This document shows positions 1-12,781 of a DNA stretch of 64,000 nucleotides, piece after piece; position 1 is the stretch's first letter, and each line of letters begins with the position of its first letter. This DNA is from Catenulispora sp. GP43 (GTDB lineage: Bacteria > Actinomycetota > Actinomycetes > Streptomycetales > Catenulisporaceae). The notes beneath the pieces were generated by a model, which was not told the origin of the DNA, ran no database searches, and saw only the letters and a list, made by a program, of their open reading frames with translations. The DNA is taken from positions 186,001-250,000 of the forward strand of contig NZ_JBGCCT010000016.1 in NCBI RefSeq assembly GCF_041260665.1, in the 5' to 3' direction. The position numbers and the translations under genes were made by a program.

Positions 1-3465
<3,465 letters not shown>

Positions 3466-3590
3466 CCCATCCCCCCGGGACCGGCCGGATCCGCACCCTG
3501 CGGCGAGTGTGGCCGAACCCCCGTCCATCATCGCAGACCTCTGCAATACTCGGTCGTGGCGCCGTCTGTCCGCCCGGGGGAGGTATCCGC

Positions 3591-4916
3591 ATGCCGGATC
3601 TGGTCGTCGTGGTGCCCGGGATCATGGGCAGCGTCCTCAAACGCGGCAACCGCGTCGTGTGGGACACCAGCGTCGTGACGGCGGCGCGCGGCATCCTGGA
3701 CTTCCAGACCGTGGTGTCCGCGCTCGCCCTGCCCGAGCGGCTCGGCGACGACGCGCCGGACCCGGCGCACGTCCTGGAGCCGGCCGGACTCCTGCGCGGC
3801 TGGCACCTGATGCCCGGCGCGGGCTCCGGCCGGGGCTACCTCGGGATGGTCAAGCAGCTGCGCCTGCTGGGTCCCGAACCGCTGCGCGTCGCCGAGTTCG
3901 CCTACGACTGGCGGTTGTCCAACCGCTACACCGCCCGCCGCCTGAAGAGGTTCACCGAATCAGCCCTCGAACAGTGGCAGGACACCCGGCGGGACCCGGA
4001 CGCCCGCGTCGTCTTCGTCTGCCATTCGATGGGCGGCCTGGTCGCGCGGCATTACGTCAACCAGCTCGGCGGCCACGAGCTGTGCCGGCGCGTCATCACC
4101 ATCGGCACGCCCTACTCCGGATCGGTCAACACCGTACGCACCCTGACCGGCGGCTCCTGGATGCCCGACCGGCTGGTCGCCGCGGCCCGCACGATGCCCG
4201 CCCTGCACCAGCTCCTGCCGAGCTTCGCCTGCGTCCGCACGCCGCAGGGTCCTGCGACCCTGGCCGCGGCACCGCTGCCGGGCATCGAACCGTGGATGGC
4301 CGCCGACGCCGCCGATCTGCACGAGCAGGGGCACACCAGGCACGGCACCCCGCTGCACGTGTTCGCCGGGTGGCGCCACAACACCCGCGCCGGGGTCGAG
4401 ATCACACCGGACGGCTTCGACTACCGCTGGACCTGGCCGAAGACCGGCGCCCAGGGCGTGGTCGCCGAGCGCGACCTCAGCGGCGACGGCACCGTCCCGC
4501 GCTTCGCGGCGATCCCGCCGGAATGGGCCGACGACACCGCCGTCGCCTACCGCCCGGTGCGGCACAGCGAACAACCCGAGGACCCGGACCTCGTGCAGAG
4601 CGTCTGGGCGAAGATCGAGAACCTCACCCCGCAGACCTTCATGGACACCGACACCGACCTCGGCGTCGACATCCCGGAGTACGTCCCGCCCGGCGAGCCG
4701 GTGGTGGTCCGGGCCCGGGCCGGCGCGCCGGACCTCAAGGTGGTCGTGACCGCCACCAGCCTCCGCTCGCCGACAGACGCGCAGACGGCCGAGGCCGATC
4801 CGGACGGCGCCGGCGGCTACCTGGCGCGGTTGGCGCTCGGCCCGGGCGTGTGGCACGTCGCCGTCCGCGTGGTCGGACAGCCCTCGGCGAGCGGGGACCT
4901 CGTCCTGGTCGGCTGA
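3591..4916 (+). CDS. LCAT/PGAP1-like alpha/beta-hydrolase (lipase or acyltransferase)
   Basis: A 441-residue protein that starts directly with the core strand and the oxyanion motif VVVPGIMGS. The nucleophile elbow CHSMGG carries Ser146. DLSGDGTVP (Asp299) and VRHSEQ (His325) fit the acid and base of the lecithin:cholesterol acyltransferase-like family, which acts on phospholipids or other acyl esters. No signal peptide or membrane segment is visible, so the enzyme should be cytosolic. The last roughly 85 residues look like a beta-sandwich domain of unknown role. ATG 3591 is preceded by GGGGGAGG; the longer open frame upstream reads through the divergent promoter region and is not credible. 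It is transcribed away from the caspase gene with 125 bp between start codons, which suggests but does not prove a functional pairing. Confidence 0.82.
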   Translation: MPDLVVVVPGIMGSVLKRGNRVVWDTSVVTAARGILDFQTVVSALALPERLGDDAPDPAHVLEPAGLLRGWHLMPGAGSGRGYLGMVKQLRLLGPEPLRVAEFAYDWRLSNRYTARRLKRFTESALEQWQDTRRDPDARVVFVCHSMGGLVARHYVNQLGGHELCRRVITIGTPYSGSVNTVRTLTGGSWMPDRLVAAARTMPALHQLLPSFACVRTPQGPATLAAAPLPGIEPWMAADAADLHEQGHTRHGTPLHVFAGWRHNTRAGVEITPDGFDYRWTWPKTGAQGVVAERDLSGDGTVPRFAAIPPEWADDTAVAYRPVRHSEQPEDPDLVQSVWAKIENLTPQTFMDTDTDLGVDIPEYVPPGEPVVVRARAGAPDLKVVVTATSLRSPTDAQTAEADPDGAGGYLARLALGPGVWHVAVRVVGQPSASGDLVLVG

Positions 4917-5025
4917 GCCCGCCGAACAGGTTTTCGTTACCCCTGCCCTTCTGGCGAGTCTGTCTAGAGAATCAGTAGCCGTACCATCCGCTCCGATCTC
5001 ATCGGCAGACTGTTAGGGCTCGCTA

Positions 5026-5982
5026 ATGGATCTCGAACTTCGCCACCTGCGGATCCTGTGCGCCATCGCGGACGCCGGCAGCGTCGCGCGGGCCGGGGTG
5101 GTTCTCGGCTACTCGCAGCAGGCGCTCAGTTCGCAGCTGCGCCGGATCGAGCAGTACTTCGGGCGGGATGTCTTCGAGCGCAGCGCCGCCGGGGTGCAGC
5201 CGACGCGGTACGGCCGGGAGATCCTCGCGCGGGCCCGGGACATCGTGGCGCGGGTGGACGCCATCGACGTGGTACCGGAGGCGGACGGGATGGCCGGGCG
5301 GGTGCTGCGGCTGGCCGCGACCAACTCGCCGGTGCTCGCCGGGATGACGGCACGGATCCGTGAGGAGTTCCCGGATCTCGCCCTGACCGTCAGCAGCGTC
5401 TATGCCTCGTCCGAGACCGTCGAGCAGTTGGAGAAGGGGGATCTGGACGCGGCGATCGCCGCCGACTATCCCGGCGCGGAGCTGCGGCACTCCGAGGCGA
5501 TCGCGCACCGCGGCATCTTCACCGAGCCGACCTTCGTGGCGCTGCCGGCCCGGCACCGGCTGCGGCGCGGGTTGGAGGTGCGCCTCGCCGATCTGGCCGA
5601 CGAGGCGTGGTTCCTGACCCCGGACGACGGTGCCGGCTGGCCGGGGGTGTTCTACGGGGCCTGCGAGGCCGCGGGGTTCACGCCGCAGAAGGTCCATGAG
5701 TACCTGGGCGACCGGGGCCAGCTTCAGGGGATGGTCGCGGCCGGGCTCGGGATCTCGCCGGTGCAGGCGACGTTCGACCCGGGTGCGGGAGTGATCGTCA
5801 AGGCGCTGGCGGGCACGCCGCTGTGGTGCCGCTACGTCCTGGCCTGGCGCCGGGACAGCATGCCGGAATCAATGGCCGAGGCGCTGTTCGCGGCGGCGTA
5901 CGCGGCGCACCGGGAGCTGCTCGCCCGGTCGCCGAGCTTCCAGGCGTGGGCCTCGCGGACCTACACGAAGACGCATCCGTAG
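5026..5982 (+). CDS. LysR-family transcriptional regulator, copy 1 of a paralogous pair
   Basis: A 318-residue LysR-type regulator. The N-terminal winged helix-turn-helix begins MDLELRHLRILCAIADAGS and contains GYSQQALSSQLRRIEQYFG, followed by a periplasmic-binding-like effector domain. It is strongly similar over its whole length to the LysR at 11598. Both carry AHRGI.TEP.FVA, PDDGAGWPGVFY and LGDRGQLQ in the same order, so they are duplicates. It lies 133 bp upstream of the collagenase gene in the same direction. LysR proteins usually act on adjacent genes, so control of the collagenase and peptidases, with a peptide or amino acid as inducer, is my inference. Confidence 0.9.
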   Translation: MDLELRHLRILCAIADAGSVARAGVVLGYSQQALSSQLRRIEQYFGRDVFERSAAGVQPTRYGREILARARDIVARVDAIDVVPEADGMAGRVLRLAATNSPVLAGMTARIREEFPDLALTVSSVYASSETVEQLEKGDLDAAIAADYPGAELRHSEAIAHRGIFTEPTFVALPARHRLRRGLEVRLADLADEAWFLTPDDGAGWPGVFYGACEAAGFTPQKVHEYLGDRGQLQGMVAAGLGISPVQATFDPGAGVIVKALAGTPLWCRYVLAWRRDSMPESMAEALFAAAYAAHRELLARSPSFQAWASRTYTKTHP

Positions 5983-6115
5983 CGCCAGATGTTGTAGCCC
6001 CAACCCGAAGAGTGCTGTATCTCAGCCTGTTGCTCCTTATCCATCAGGGTGCCATGTTACGTACCACACAGCGCCTCCTTCGAAGGCGTACCGCCACCCC
6101 CTGAGGAGCCACCCC

Positions 6116-8443
6116 ATGCGCAACCGATCACCCCTGCCCAGATTCGCGGCCGCCACGGTGGCGGCCGCGGGGCTCGTCGTGGGCTTGCTGGCCAACACCG
6201 CGACCGCGGCGCAGCACCCGAGCATCCACCAGCCGGCGGCCGACGCCCAGGTCGCCAGCGCCCAGGTCGCCAAGCACGCTCCACAGGTTCCGTCGCTGAC
6301 CGGCGCCGACACCGGTGCCGCCTCCGCCGCGGCCGCCGACCGCACGACGCCGGTGCCCGCCACGCTGCGCGGTGCCCCGGTGAAGCTGGGCTCGACGACC
6401 GGATCGACAGCCGGATCGCCGACTCAGCACTCCGCGACCAAGGCGAACGCCCACGCCGCGGTCGTCCACAAGGCGGCGGTCACCTCCTGCACCACCGCCG
6501 ACTTCTCCGGCCGCAGCGGTGCCGCACTGGTCTCCTTCATCGAGTCCGTCGACCCGACCGCCTGCATAAACCCGCTGTTCTCGTTGAGCGGCACCCCCGC
6601 GAACGCGGTCTTCAACGAGACCAACATGCTCACGGTCGCGAACGCCGTCGCCAGCTCGGCCTCGACCTACACCGGTGACGACTCCACCGGTCTCTATGAG
6701 CTGATGTACTTCATGCAGGCCGGGTACTACGTCCAGTACCAGGCCAACTCCGGGGTGCCGGCCTACGACGCCACGCTCAGCAACGCGGTCGTCTCCGGCC
6801 TGACCACGCTGTTCAACACCCCGCACTTCGGCGACGTCAGCGACGGCAACGGCCAGGTTCTGGGCGAGGCGGTCATCATCACCGACAGCGCGCAGGTGCA
6901 GAGCTCCTTCCTGAACACGTACAAGAAGATCCTCAACGCCTACACCAGCGCGTGGGACGCCTCCTACTACATGGACGGCTTCCTGAACAACGTCTACACG
7001 CCGCTGTGGAACGGCAACTGGAACCCGGCGTTCGTCACCGCGGTGACCAACGACTCCAGCATCGCGGACACCCTGAACTCCTTCGCGCGCAACCACGCAG
7101 CGCTGCTCGGCGGCTCCAACGACGTCCTGGACTCCAACGCCGGCAACGACCTGGCGCGTATGGTCGGGATCACGGCGCTCCAGACGAAGATCCGACCGCT
7201 GGCCAAGGGCCTGCTCGGCTTCGCCTCCATCACCGGCCCGACCGCCGACCTGTGGGTCCACGTCGCCTACCAGACCAGCCAGTACGACGCGTCACAGTGT
7301 TCGTACTATGGCGACTGCAACCTGCCCGCGCAGCTCACCGCCGCCTCGCTGCCGATCTCCTACAGCTGCAGCAACTTCACCATCATGGCCCAGGCGCTGA
7401 CCGCGCAGCAGCAGACTGATGTCTGCTCCAGCGTGGCCAACGAGGTGCCCTGGTTCGAGAACCTCGACCACGCCAGCGGGCCGATCCCCGGGCAGTACTT
7501 CAACGTCAAGTTGGTCATCTACGGCAGCCGCGCCGACTACGTCACCTACTCGTGGGCGATCTTCGGCAACGACACCGACAACGGCGGTGAGACGATGACC
7601 GGCACGCCGTCGGACCCCAACAACGTCGCCTACTCCATCCTCTACCAGGAGCCGACGGACAACGGCTTCACGGCCGACGCCTGGAACCTGAACCACGAGT
7701 TCGCCCACATCCAGCAGTCGATCTACGACATGAAGGGCGACTTCGGGTCCCAGGTCGCGGTGAACGACGTCTGGTGGATCGAGGGCCAGGCCGAGTACGT
7801 GTCGTACACCTACCGCGGCGTCACCGACACCGAGGCGGTCGCCGAGGCGGCCAAGCACACCTACAAGCTCAGTCAGCTGTTCCAGAACAACTACACCGTC
7901 GACGACACCACGCGTACCTACCCGTGGGGCTACCTCGCCGTCCGGTACATGTTCGAGAAGCACCCCGACGTCATCAGCAGCATGCTCAGCCACTTCCGCA
8001 CCGGCGACTACACCGGCGGGTACGCCGTCTACAACAACATAGGCACCGCCTACGACGCCGACTTCGACTCCTGGCTCAGCGCGGTGGCCGCCGGCGGCGG
8101 CACCACCACCCTGCCGGCCTGCACCGACCCGAACCCGCAGGCGATGGCCCAGAACTGCTCCCGGGCCAACCAGGCAGAGGCCACCGGCAACACCGACTAC
8201 CTGTGGATCTACCTGCCGGCCGGCACCAGCACGCTGACCGTCTCCACCGCGGGCGGCACCGGTAACGCAGCCCTCTACTACGACCCCGACAACTGGGCCG
8301 GCCCGAGCACGTACACGGCGAGTTCGACCGGCTCCGGGACCACGCAGAAGGTCACCGTGACCAACACGGCGGCGGGCTACCGCTACATCAGCCTGTACGC
8401 GGTCAGCGCATTCAGCGGCGTCACGGTCTCCACGCAGTACTGA
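6116..8443 (+). CDS. Secreted M9-type microbial collagenase with C-terminal PPC domain
   Basis: A 775-residue exported metalloprotease. An N-terminal signal peptide with hydrophobic core AAATVAAAGLVVGLLA ends near TATAAQ. A Thr/Ala/Ser-rich linker follows, then a domain beginning TADFSGRSGAALVSFI like the N-terminal activator domain of clostridial and Vibrio collagenases. The zinc site is HEFAH (His527, Glu528, His531) with the third ligand Glu556 in WWIEGQAEY, the gluzincin arrangement of family M9. Residues from about 670 to the end form a pre-peptidase C-terminal (PPC) beta-sandwich (TDYLWIYLPAGTSTLTV), typical of secreted proteases. The start has GAGGAG 9 bases upstream. Substrate is inferred to be collagen, gelatin or similar protein. 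A perfect stem-loop follows the gene. Confidence 0.87.
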   Translation: MRNRSPLPRFAAATVAAAGLVVGLLANTATAAQHPSIHQPAADAQVASAQVAKHAPQVPSLTGADTGAASAAAADRTTPVPATLRGAPVKLGSTTGSTAGSPTQHSATKANAHAAVVHKAAVTSCTTADFSGRSGAALVSFIESVDPTACINPLFSLSGTPANAVFNETNMLTVANAVASSASTYTGDDSTGLYELMYFMQAGYYVQYQANSGVPAYDATLSNAVVSGLTTLFNTPHFGDVSDGNGQVLGEAVIITDSAQVQSSFLNTYKKILNAYTSAWDASYYMDGFLNNVYTPLWNGNWNPAFVTAVTNDSSIADTLNSFARNHAALLGGSNDVLDSNAGNDLARMVGITALQTKIRPLAKGLLGFASITGPTADLWVHVAYQTSQYDASQCSYYGDCNLPAQLTAASLPISYSCSNFTIMAQALTAQQQTDVCSSVANEVPWFENLDHASGPIPGQYFNVKLVIYGSRADYVTYSWAIFGNDTDNGGETMTGTPSDPNNVAYSILYQEPTDNGFTADAWNLNHEFAHIQQSIYDMKGDFGSQVAVNDVWWIEGQAEYVSYTYRGVTDTEAVAEAAKHTYKLSQLFQNNYTVDDTTRTYPWGYLAVRYMFEKHPDVISSMLSHFRTGDYTGGYAVYNNIGTAYDADFDSWLSAVAAGGGTTTLPACTDPNPQAMAQNCSRANQAEATGNTDYLWIYLPAGTSTLTVSTAGGTGNAALYYDPDNWAGPSTYTASSTGSGTTQKVTVTNTAAGYRYISLYAVSAFSGVTVSTQY

Positions 8444-8466
8444 CCACATCTGTACTGACCACATCT
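8437..8466. repeat. 15-bp direct repeat spanning the collagenase stop codon
   Basis: GTACTGACCACATCT occurs twice in a row (8437-8451, 8452-8466), with a degenerate third copy to 8480. The collagenase TGA stop (8441-8443) is inside the first copy and a second in-phase TGA is inside the second. It looks like a recent tandem duplication. Confidence 0.85.
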
Positions 8467-8488
8467 GTATCGCCACATCTCCGATGAT

Positions 8489-8521
8489 CCGGGCCGGGCG
8501 GCCACGAGCCGCCCGGCCCGG
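8489..8521 (+). terminator. Strong GC-rich stem-loop after the collagenase gene
   Basis: Two perfectly complementary 14-base arms (8489-8502 and 8508-8521; arm CCGGGCCGGGCGGC) enclose a 5-base loop 46 bp after the collagenase stop. There is no T-tract, as is usual for actinomycete terminators. The downstream hydrolase starts only 49 bp further on, so it could also be partial, giving more collagenase than peptidase transcript. Confidence 0.75.
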
Positions 8522-8569
8522 GCGGTCGTTCCTTCCGTTCCTCCACTCCCTCCCGAGGTGACCTTCTTG

Positions 8570-9841
8570 ATGAACCCACGTTTGGCCGTGACCGACCACG
8601 TGTTCCCCGTCCCCCTCGACCACGACGAGCCCGACGGCGCCACGATCGACGTTTTCGCACGCGAGATCGTCGACCCGGTGCGCGCCGCGGAAGCCGGGAG
8701 TCTGCCCTGGCTGGTCTTCCTGCAAGGTGGTCCCGGCGGCAAGGCACCCCGGCCCAGCGGCCACTACCCGGGCTGGCTCGCGCGGGCGCTGCGGACCCAT
8801 CGCGTGCTGCTGTTCGACCAGCGCGGCACCGGCCGCTCCACCCCGGTGAACCCGGGCTTCGCGAGCCGGTTCGCCTCCGGCAAGGACCTCGCGCGGTATC
8901 TGGCGCTGCACCGCGCGGACGCGATCGTCCGCGACGCCGAGCTGGTCAGGAAGCGGCTGTGCGGGGACGAGCCCTGGGAGACGTTGGGCCAGAGCTACGG
9001 CGGTTTCATCACCCTGACCTACCTCTCGCTCGCCCCGGAGGGGCTGCGCGCCTGCCACATCACCGGCGGCCTGTCGGGGCTGGAGGCCACCGCCGATGAC
9101 GTCTACCGCATTACCTATCCGCTGGTGGAGGCCAAGAACCGCGAATACTACGCGCGCTATCCGGCCGACGCCGAACTGGTCCGCAGGATCGCCGACGCCG
9201 CCGGCACCGGTCGCGTCCTGCTGCCGGACGGGACCCGGCTGACCGCGCGCCGGCTGCGCAACCTGGGGCTGGCGTTCGGGATGAGTGACGGTTTCGAGCG
9301 CGTGCACTGGATCCTGGACGAGGCCTTCGACGGCTCCGGCGAGCTGACCGACACCTTCGCGCTCCAGGTCATGCAGCACACCGGCTACGTCGACAACCCC
9401 TTGTTCACCATCATGCAGGAGCCGTGCTTCGCCCAGGGCCCGGTGCCGACCGCGTGGGCGGCGCAGCGGATCATGGCCGAGCATCCGCGGTTCGCCGAGG
9501 ACGCCGATCCGCTGCTGTTCACCGGCGAGATGATCTATCCCTGGATGTTCGAGGAGATCAAGGCCCTGCGACCCTTCGCCGCGGCCGCCGAGATCCTGGC
9601 CGACTGGACCGACTGGCCGGCGCTCTACGACCCGGAACGCCTGGCCGCCAACCAGGTCCCGCTGGCTGCGGCCGTCTACCACGACGACATGTACGTCCCG
9701 GCGGAGCTGTCGCTGCGCACGCTGAACCAGGTGGGCGCGGCCCGTGCCTGGGTGACCAACGAATTCGAGCACGACGGTGTGAACGCATCGGGGGACGTCG
9801 TGCTGTCCCGGCTGATGGACATGAACGCAGGACGGTGCTGA
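8570..9841 (+). CDS. Cytosolic S33 alpha/beta-hydrolase (proline iminopeptidase type)
   Basis: A 423-residue enzyme without a signal peptide. It has the HGGP-like oxyanion loop FLQGGPGGK, then LLFDQRGTGRS, and the nucleophile elbow GQSYGG (Ser142). This order is characteristic of prolyl iminopeptidases of family S33, which remove N-terminal proline from short peptides. A helical cap follows; the catalytic His is probably in FEHDGVNASG near the C-terminus. I prefer ATG 8570 with GAGGTGA 8 bases upstream over the in-frame GTG 8558, which overlaps that site. It ends 3 bases before the next gene, so the two are surely co-transcribed. Following a collagenase, an intracellular proline-releasing peptidase makes metabolic sense. 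Confidence 0.82.
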   Translation: MNPRLAVTDHVFPVPLDHDEPDGATIDVFAREIVDPVRAAEAGSLPWLVFLQGGPGGKAPRPSGHYPGWLARALRTHRVLLFDQRGTGRSTPVNPGFASRFASGKDLARYLALHRADAIVRDAELVRKRLCGDEPWETLGQSYGGFITLTYLSLAPEGLRACHITGGLSGLEATADDVYRITYPLVEAKNREYYARYPADAELVRRIADAAGTGRVLLPDGTRLTARRLRNLGLAFGMSDGFERVHWILDEAFDGSGELTDTFALQVMQHTGYVDNPLFTIMQEPCFAQGPVPTAWAAQRIMAEHPRFAEDADPLLFTGEMIYPWMFEEIKALRPFAAAAEILADWTDWPALYDPERLAANQVPLAAAVYHDDMYVPAELSLRTLNQVGAARAWVTNEFEHDGVNASGDVVLSRLMDMNAGRC

Positions 9842-9844
9842 TCC

Positions 9845-11527
9845 ATGAGAAAGACAGTGAATAAGACGGTGAATAAGACAGTCGTCATAGTGACCGCCGC
9901 GGCGGCCGTGGCGGCGGTGTGCGCCGTACCGGCGTCCGCGGCGCCGTCGGCGGGCCCGGAATCGGCGCTCGAGGCGGCCGTCGCGCACGACACCGGGCAA
10001 GGAGCGCTGAACTGGGCCTCGTGCGACGATCCGACGACGCCCGCGCTCCAGTGCGCGATGCTGGAGGTCCCCGTGGACTACAGCAAGCCGCACGGGCAGA
10101 AGATCAAGATCAAGGTGGACCGGCTGCCGGCCACCGCGCCCAAAGCCAAGCAGCAGGGGCCTATTCTGCTCAACCCCGGCGGCCCCGGCGACAGCGGCCT
10201 GTGGATGCCGGCCTACATCGCCGGCCAGATGCCGGCTGACGTGGCGTCCGAATACGACTGGATCGGCTTCGACCCGCGCGGTACCAACGCCAGCGATCCG
10301 CACGTGACGTGCGATGCGCACTACTTCGACGGGGAACGTCCGGACTACCAGGTCTCGCAGGGGACGTCCCAGGCGTGGCTGGAGAAGGACGCGAAGTACG
10401 CGGCCGACTGCGCGGCGAACTGGAGCTGGCTGCTGCCGCACATGACGACCGTGGACAACGCGCGGGATCTGGACAGCATCCGGCGGGCGCTGGGGGTTTC
10501 GAAGATCTCCTTCTACGGGGGATCGTGGGGTACCTCGCTCGGCTCCACCTACGGACAGCTGTTCCCCTCGCGCGTCCGGCGCATGGTCCTGGACAGCATC
10601 GTCGGGCCCACGATCACGTGGTACGACCACAATATCCTGCAGGACAAGGAGCATCAGCAGCGCTTCGAGGCTTTCGCCGAGTGGACGGCCAAGGCCGACA
10701 GCGTCTATCACCTCGGCACAACGCCCGACGCCGTCATCAAGAACTACAACGCGGTCGAGCAGGACCTGCGGACCAACCCTGTCGACGCCTCGCCGGCGCC
10801 GGGGAAGATCGGTCCAGCCGAGTTCGAGGACACCTTCTACGGAGGCGGCTACAACTTCCTGCGCTGGCCCCGGATGGCGACGGTCCTGTCGGGCTATCTG
10901 GTCAAGCACGACACCCGGCCGCTGAACATCGCGTACAACCGCTATGCGGCGCCGGGTGCGGACGACGGCACGTTCCCGGCTTACAACGCGGTGCAGTGCA
11001 CTGAGAACGCGTGGCCGCGGGACTGGCAGTTCTGGCAGAAGGACCAGGCCGCGGTGAACGCGGTCGCGCCGTTCTACACGTACAACAACATGTGGTACAA
11101 CGCGGCCTGCATGTTCTGGCCGTACCAGGGCGACACCGCCGGCCGGCTGCCGATCACCGGCAAGGGGCTGCCGCCGGTGCTGCTGTTCCAGGCCACCGAG
11201 GATCCGGCGACGCCGTACGCCGGTGCCGTGGCGATGCACGAGGCGCTGCCGAGTTCGAAGCTGGTCGTGCAGAACGGGGGCAGCTTCCACGAGATCCTGT
11301 TCCATGGCGACTCTTGTCTGGACGACACGTTCGTCGCGTACCTGAGGGACGGGACGATGCCGTCCGGCAAGGGCTTCGTCGCCAAGACCTGTGCGCCCGA
11401 GGCGGATCCGACGCCGTCGTACATCGATCCGACGCCGGCTGCGGCTGCGGCGAAGAGCGCGCCGACCGCGCCGGATGCTCCGCGGAATCCGGCCAATGAT
11501 CCGGAAGCCGTTGTGGGACGGCTCTGA
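9845..11527 (+). CDS. Secreted tripeptidyl aminopeptidase-like S33 peptidase
   Basis: A 560-residue protein of the Streptomyces SlpD/SlpE/Tap type. It has a signal peptide (MRKTVNKTVNKTVVIVT... ending ASAAPS) and a mature part with NPGGPGDSG, WIGFDPRGTNAS and the nucleophile elbow GGSWGTS (Ser227). The C-terminal TAP-like segment carries LLFQATEDPATPY (acid) and NGGSFHEI (base). The family trims tripeptides or other short units from peptide N-termini outside the cell. It directly follows the S33 gene at 8570. The tail after residue 515 is Ala/Pro-rich with no recognised domain. A 12-bp tandem repeat makes up the charged start of the signal peptide. Confidence 0.87.
   Translation: MRKTVNKTVNKTVVIVTAAAAVAAVCAVPASAAPSAGPESALEAAVAHDTGQGALNWASCDDPTTPALQCAMLEVPVDYSKPHGQKIKIKVDRLPATAPKAKQQGPILLNPGGPGDSGLWMPAYIAGQMPADVASEYDWIGFDPRGTNASDPHVTCDAHYFDGERPDYQVSQGTSQAWLEKDAKYAADCAANWSWLLPHMTTVDNARDLDSIRRALGVSKISFYGGSWGTSLGSTYGQLFPSRVRRMVLDSIVGPTITWYDHNILQDKEHQQRFEAFAEWTAKADSVYHLGTTPDAVIKNYNAVEQDLRTNPVDASPAPGKIGPAEFEDTFYGGGYNFLRWPRMATVLSGYLVKHDTRPLNIAYNRYAAPGADDGTFPAYNAVQCTENAWPRDWQFWQKDQAAVNAVAPFYTYNNMWYNAACMFWPYQGDTAGRLPITGKGLPPVLLFQATEDPATPYAGAVAMHEALPSSKLVVQNGGSFHEILFHGDSCLDDTFVAYLRDGTMPSGKGFVAKTCAPEADPTPSYIDPTPAAAAAKSAPTAPDAPRNPANDPEAVVGRL
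9851..9886. repeat. 12-bp tandem repeat in the signal-peptide n-region
   Basis: Three consecutive units AAGACAGTGAAT, AAGACGGTGAAT and AAGACAGTCGTC encode Lys-Thr-Val-Asn repeats at residues 3-14. It is in frame, so copy changes would alter only the length of the positively charged signal-peptide region. Confidence 0.85.
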
Positions 11528-11597
11528 GCATCCGATCGTTTCTATAACAGTTCTCCAGCCGCGCGATAACAACCGACCGAATTCACTAGGGGGACTT

Positions 11598-12560
11598 ATG
11601 GGGCGGCTGGAGATCCGGCATCTGCGTGCCTTGTGCGCAATAGCCGATACCGGGAGCCTGCGCCGTGCGGCGGTATCGCAGGGGTATTCACAGCCGGCGA
11701 TGACCACGCAGCTTCAGCGGATCGAGCAGTACTTCGGGGAGCCCCTGTTCGAGCGCAGCACCGCCGGGGTGGAGCCCACACCGTTCGGCGCGGAGGTCGT
11801 GGCCCAGGCCCGGGAGGTCGTGGCCCGCGTGGAGGCCATGGGGCCGCGCGGCACGCGCCCGGCGGCGGGGGCCGGCAGAGTGCTGACACTCGCGGTGACC
11901 AACACGCCGATGCTGCCGGGGCTGCTGGCCCGGTTCCGCGGCGCGGCGCCGGACCACGCGGTGACGGTGACGAGCGTCTACTCCTCCGCGCAGATCGTCG
12001 GCATGCTCGAGGACGGCGACGTGGACGTGGCGCTCGCCGTCGACTACCCCGGACAGGAACTGCGGCACTCGCCCGCGGTGGCGCACCGGGGGATCGTCAC
12101 CGAGCCGAGCTTCGTCGCGATGTCGGCGGGCCACCCCCTCGCGCATCGGATGGAGGTCGACCTCACGGAGCTGGCGGACGGCGCATGGTTCGTGACACCC
12201 GACGACGGCGCGGGCTGGCCCGGAGTGTTCTACACGGCCTGCCAGGTCGCGGGCTTCCAACCGGCGACCGTCCACGAGTTCCTCGGCGACCGCGGCCAAC
12301 TCCAGTCGATGATCGCCGACGGCCTCGGCGTGGGCGTGGTGCAGGCGACCTTCGCCGCCACCGAGGACGTGGTGGTCAAACCGCTGACGGGCACACCCCT
12401 GTGGTGCCGCTACTTGCTGGCCTGGCGAGTCGGCGCGGTGTGCGACGAGCTCGTGGACGCGCTGTACCGGTCGGCGGTCGCGGCCTACCGCGAACTGACC
12501 GCGTCTGCGCCGCATTTGCGGGACTGGGCGGCGCGGACGTACAACACGCTGCCGAAGTAG
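11598..12560 (+). CDS. LysR-family transcriptional regulator, copy 2 of a paralogous pair
   Basis: A 320-residue LysR regulator, MGRLEIRHLRALCAIADTGS with the DNA-reading segment GYSQPAMTTQLQRIEQYFG. Its effector domain has the same block pattern as the LysR at 5026 (PDDGAGWPGVFY, LGDRGQLQSM, GTPLWCRYLLAWR). ATG 11598 is preceded by AGGGGGA at 11588-11594; the longer open frame reaching back to 11391 overlaps the peptidase gene and is not credible. It sits between the peptidase gene (70 bp upstream) and the oligopeptide importer (221 bp downstream), all in one direction, so it is well placed to control the importer. Its inducer is unknown. Confidence 0.9.
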   Translation: MGRLEIRHLRALCAIADTGSLRRAAVSQGYSQPAMTTQLQRIEQYFGEPLFERSTAGVEPTPFGAEVVAQAREVVARVEAMGPRGTRPAAGAGRVLTLAVTNTPMLPGLLARFRGAAPDHAVTVTSVYSSAQIVGMLEDGDVDVALAVDYPGQELRHSPAVAHRGIVTEPSFVAMSAGHPLAHRMEVDLTELADGAWFVTPDDGAGWPGVFYTACQVAGFQPATVHEFLGDRGQLQSMIADGLGVGVVQATFAATEDVVVKPLTGTPLWCRYLLAWRVGAVCDELVDALYRSAVAAYRELTASAPHLRDWAARTYNTLPK

Positions 12561-12719
12561 GTGATGGTTGGCTTGCGGCGGCGGTGTTGGGCGGGTCGGA
12601 AGCGCCCGATGTTATCACCGCACTGCTATTTCTCTATCGCCGCGAATATTGTCAGCGCCCTCGGCCGGATGAGAGCTTTCTTCCACGCCGCCCGACAGTG
12701 GCGATGAATCACATTCCAC

Positions 12720-12743
12720 GCCCGGTCCCGCATTAGACCGGGC
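12720..12743 (+). terminator. Stem-loop between lysR copy 2 and the peptide importer
   Basis: Perfect 8-bp arms GCCCGGTC and GACCGGGC with an 8-base loop, followed by CTTCTCCC. It ends 38 bp before the first importer start codon, so it is either the lysR terminator or a leader structure of the importer transcript. The rest of the 221-bp gap (12561-12781) is less GC-rich than its surroundings and should hold the importer promoter. Confidence 0.5.
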
Positions 12744-12781
12744 TTCTCCCGCCGCGCGATTCCTGCCCACGGAGCCACCGC

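Noticed and set aside
7292-11707. A 1471-codon open frame on the minus strand
   Set aside because: It runs through the collagenase, two peptidases and the LysR start, all with motifs and ribosome sites on the plus strand. Its product is low-complexity Arg/Gly/Val.
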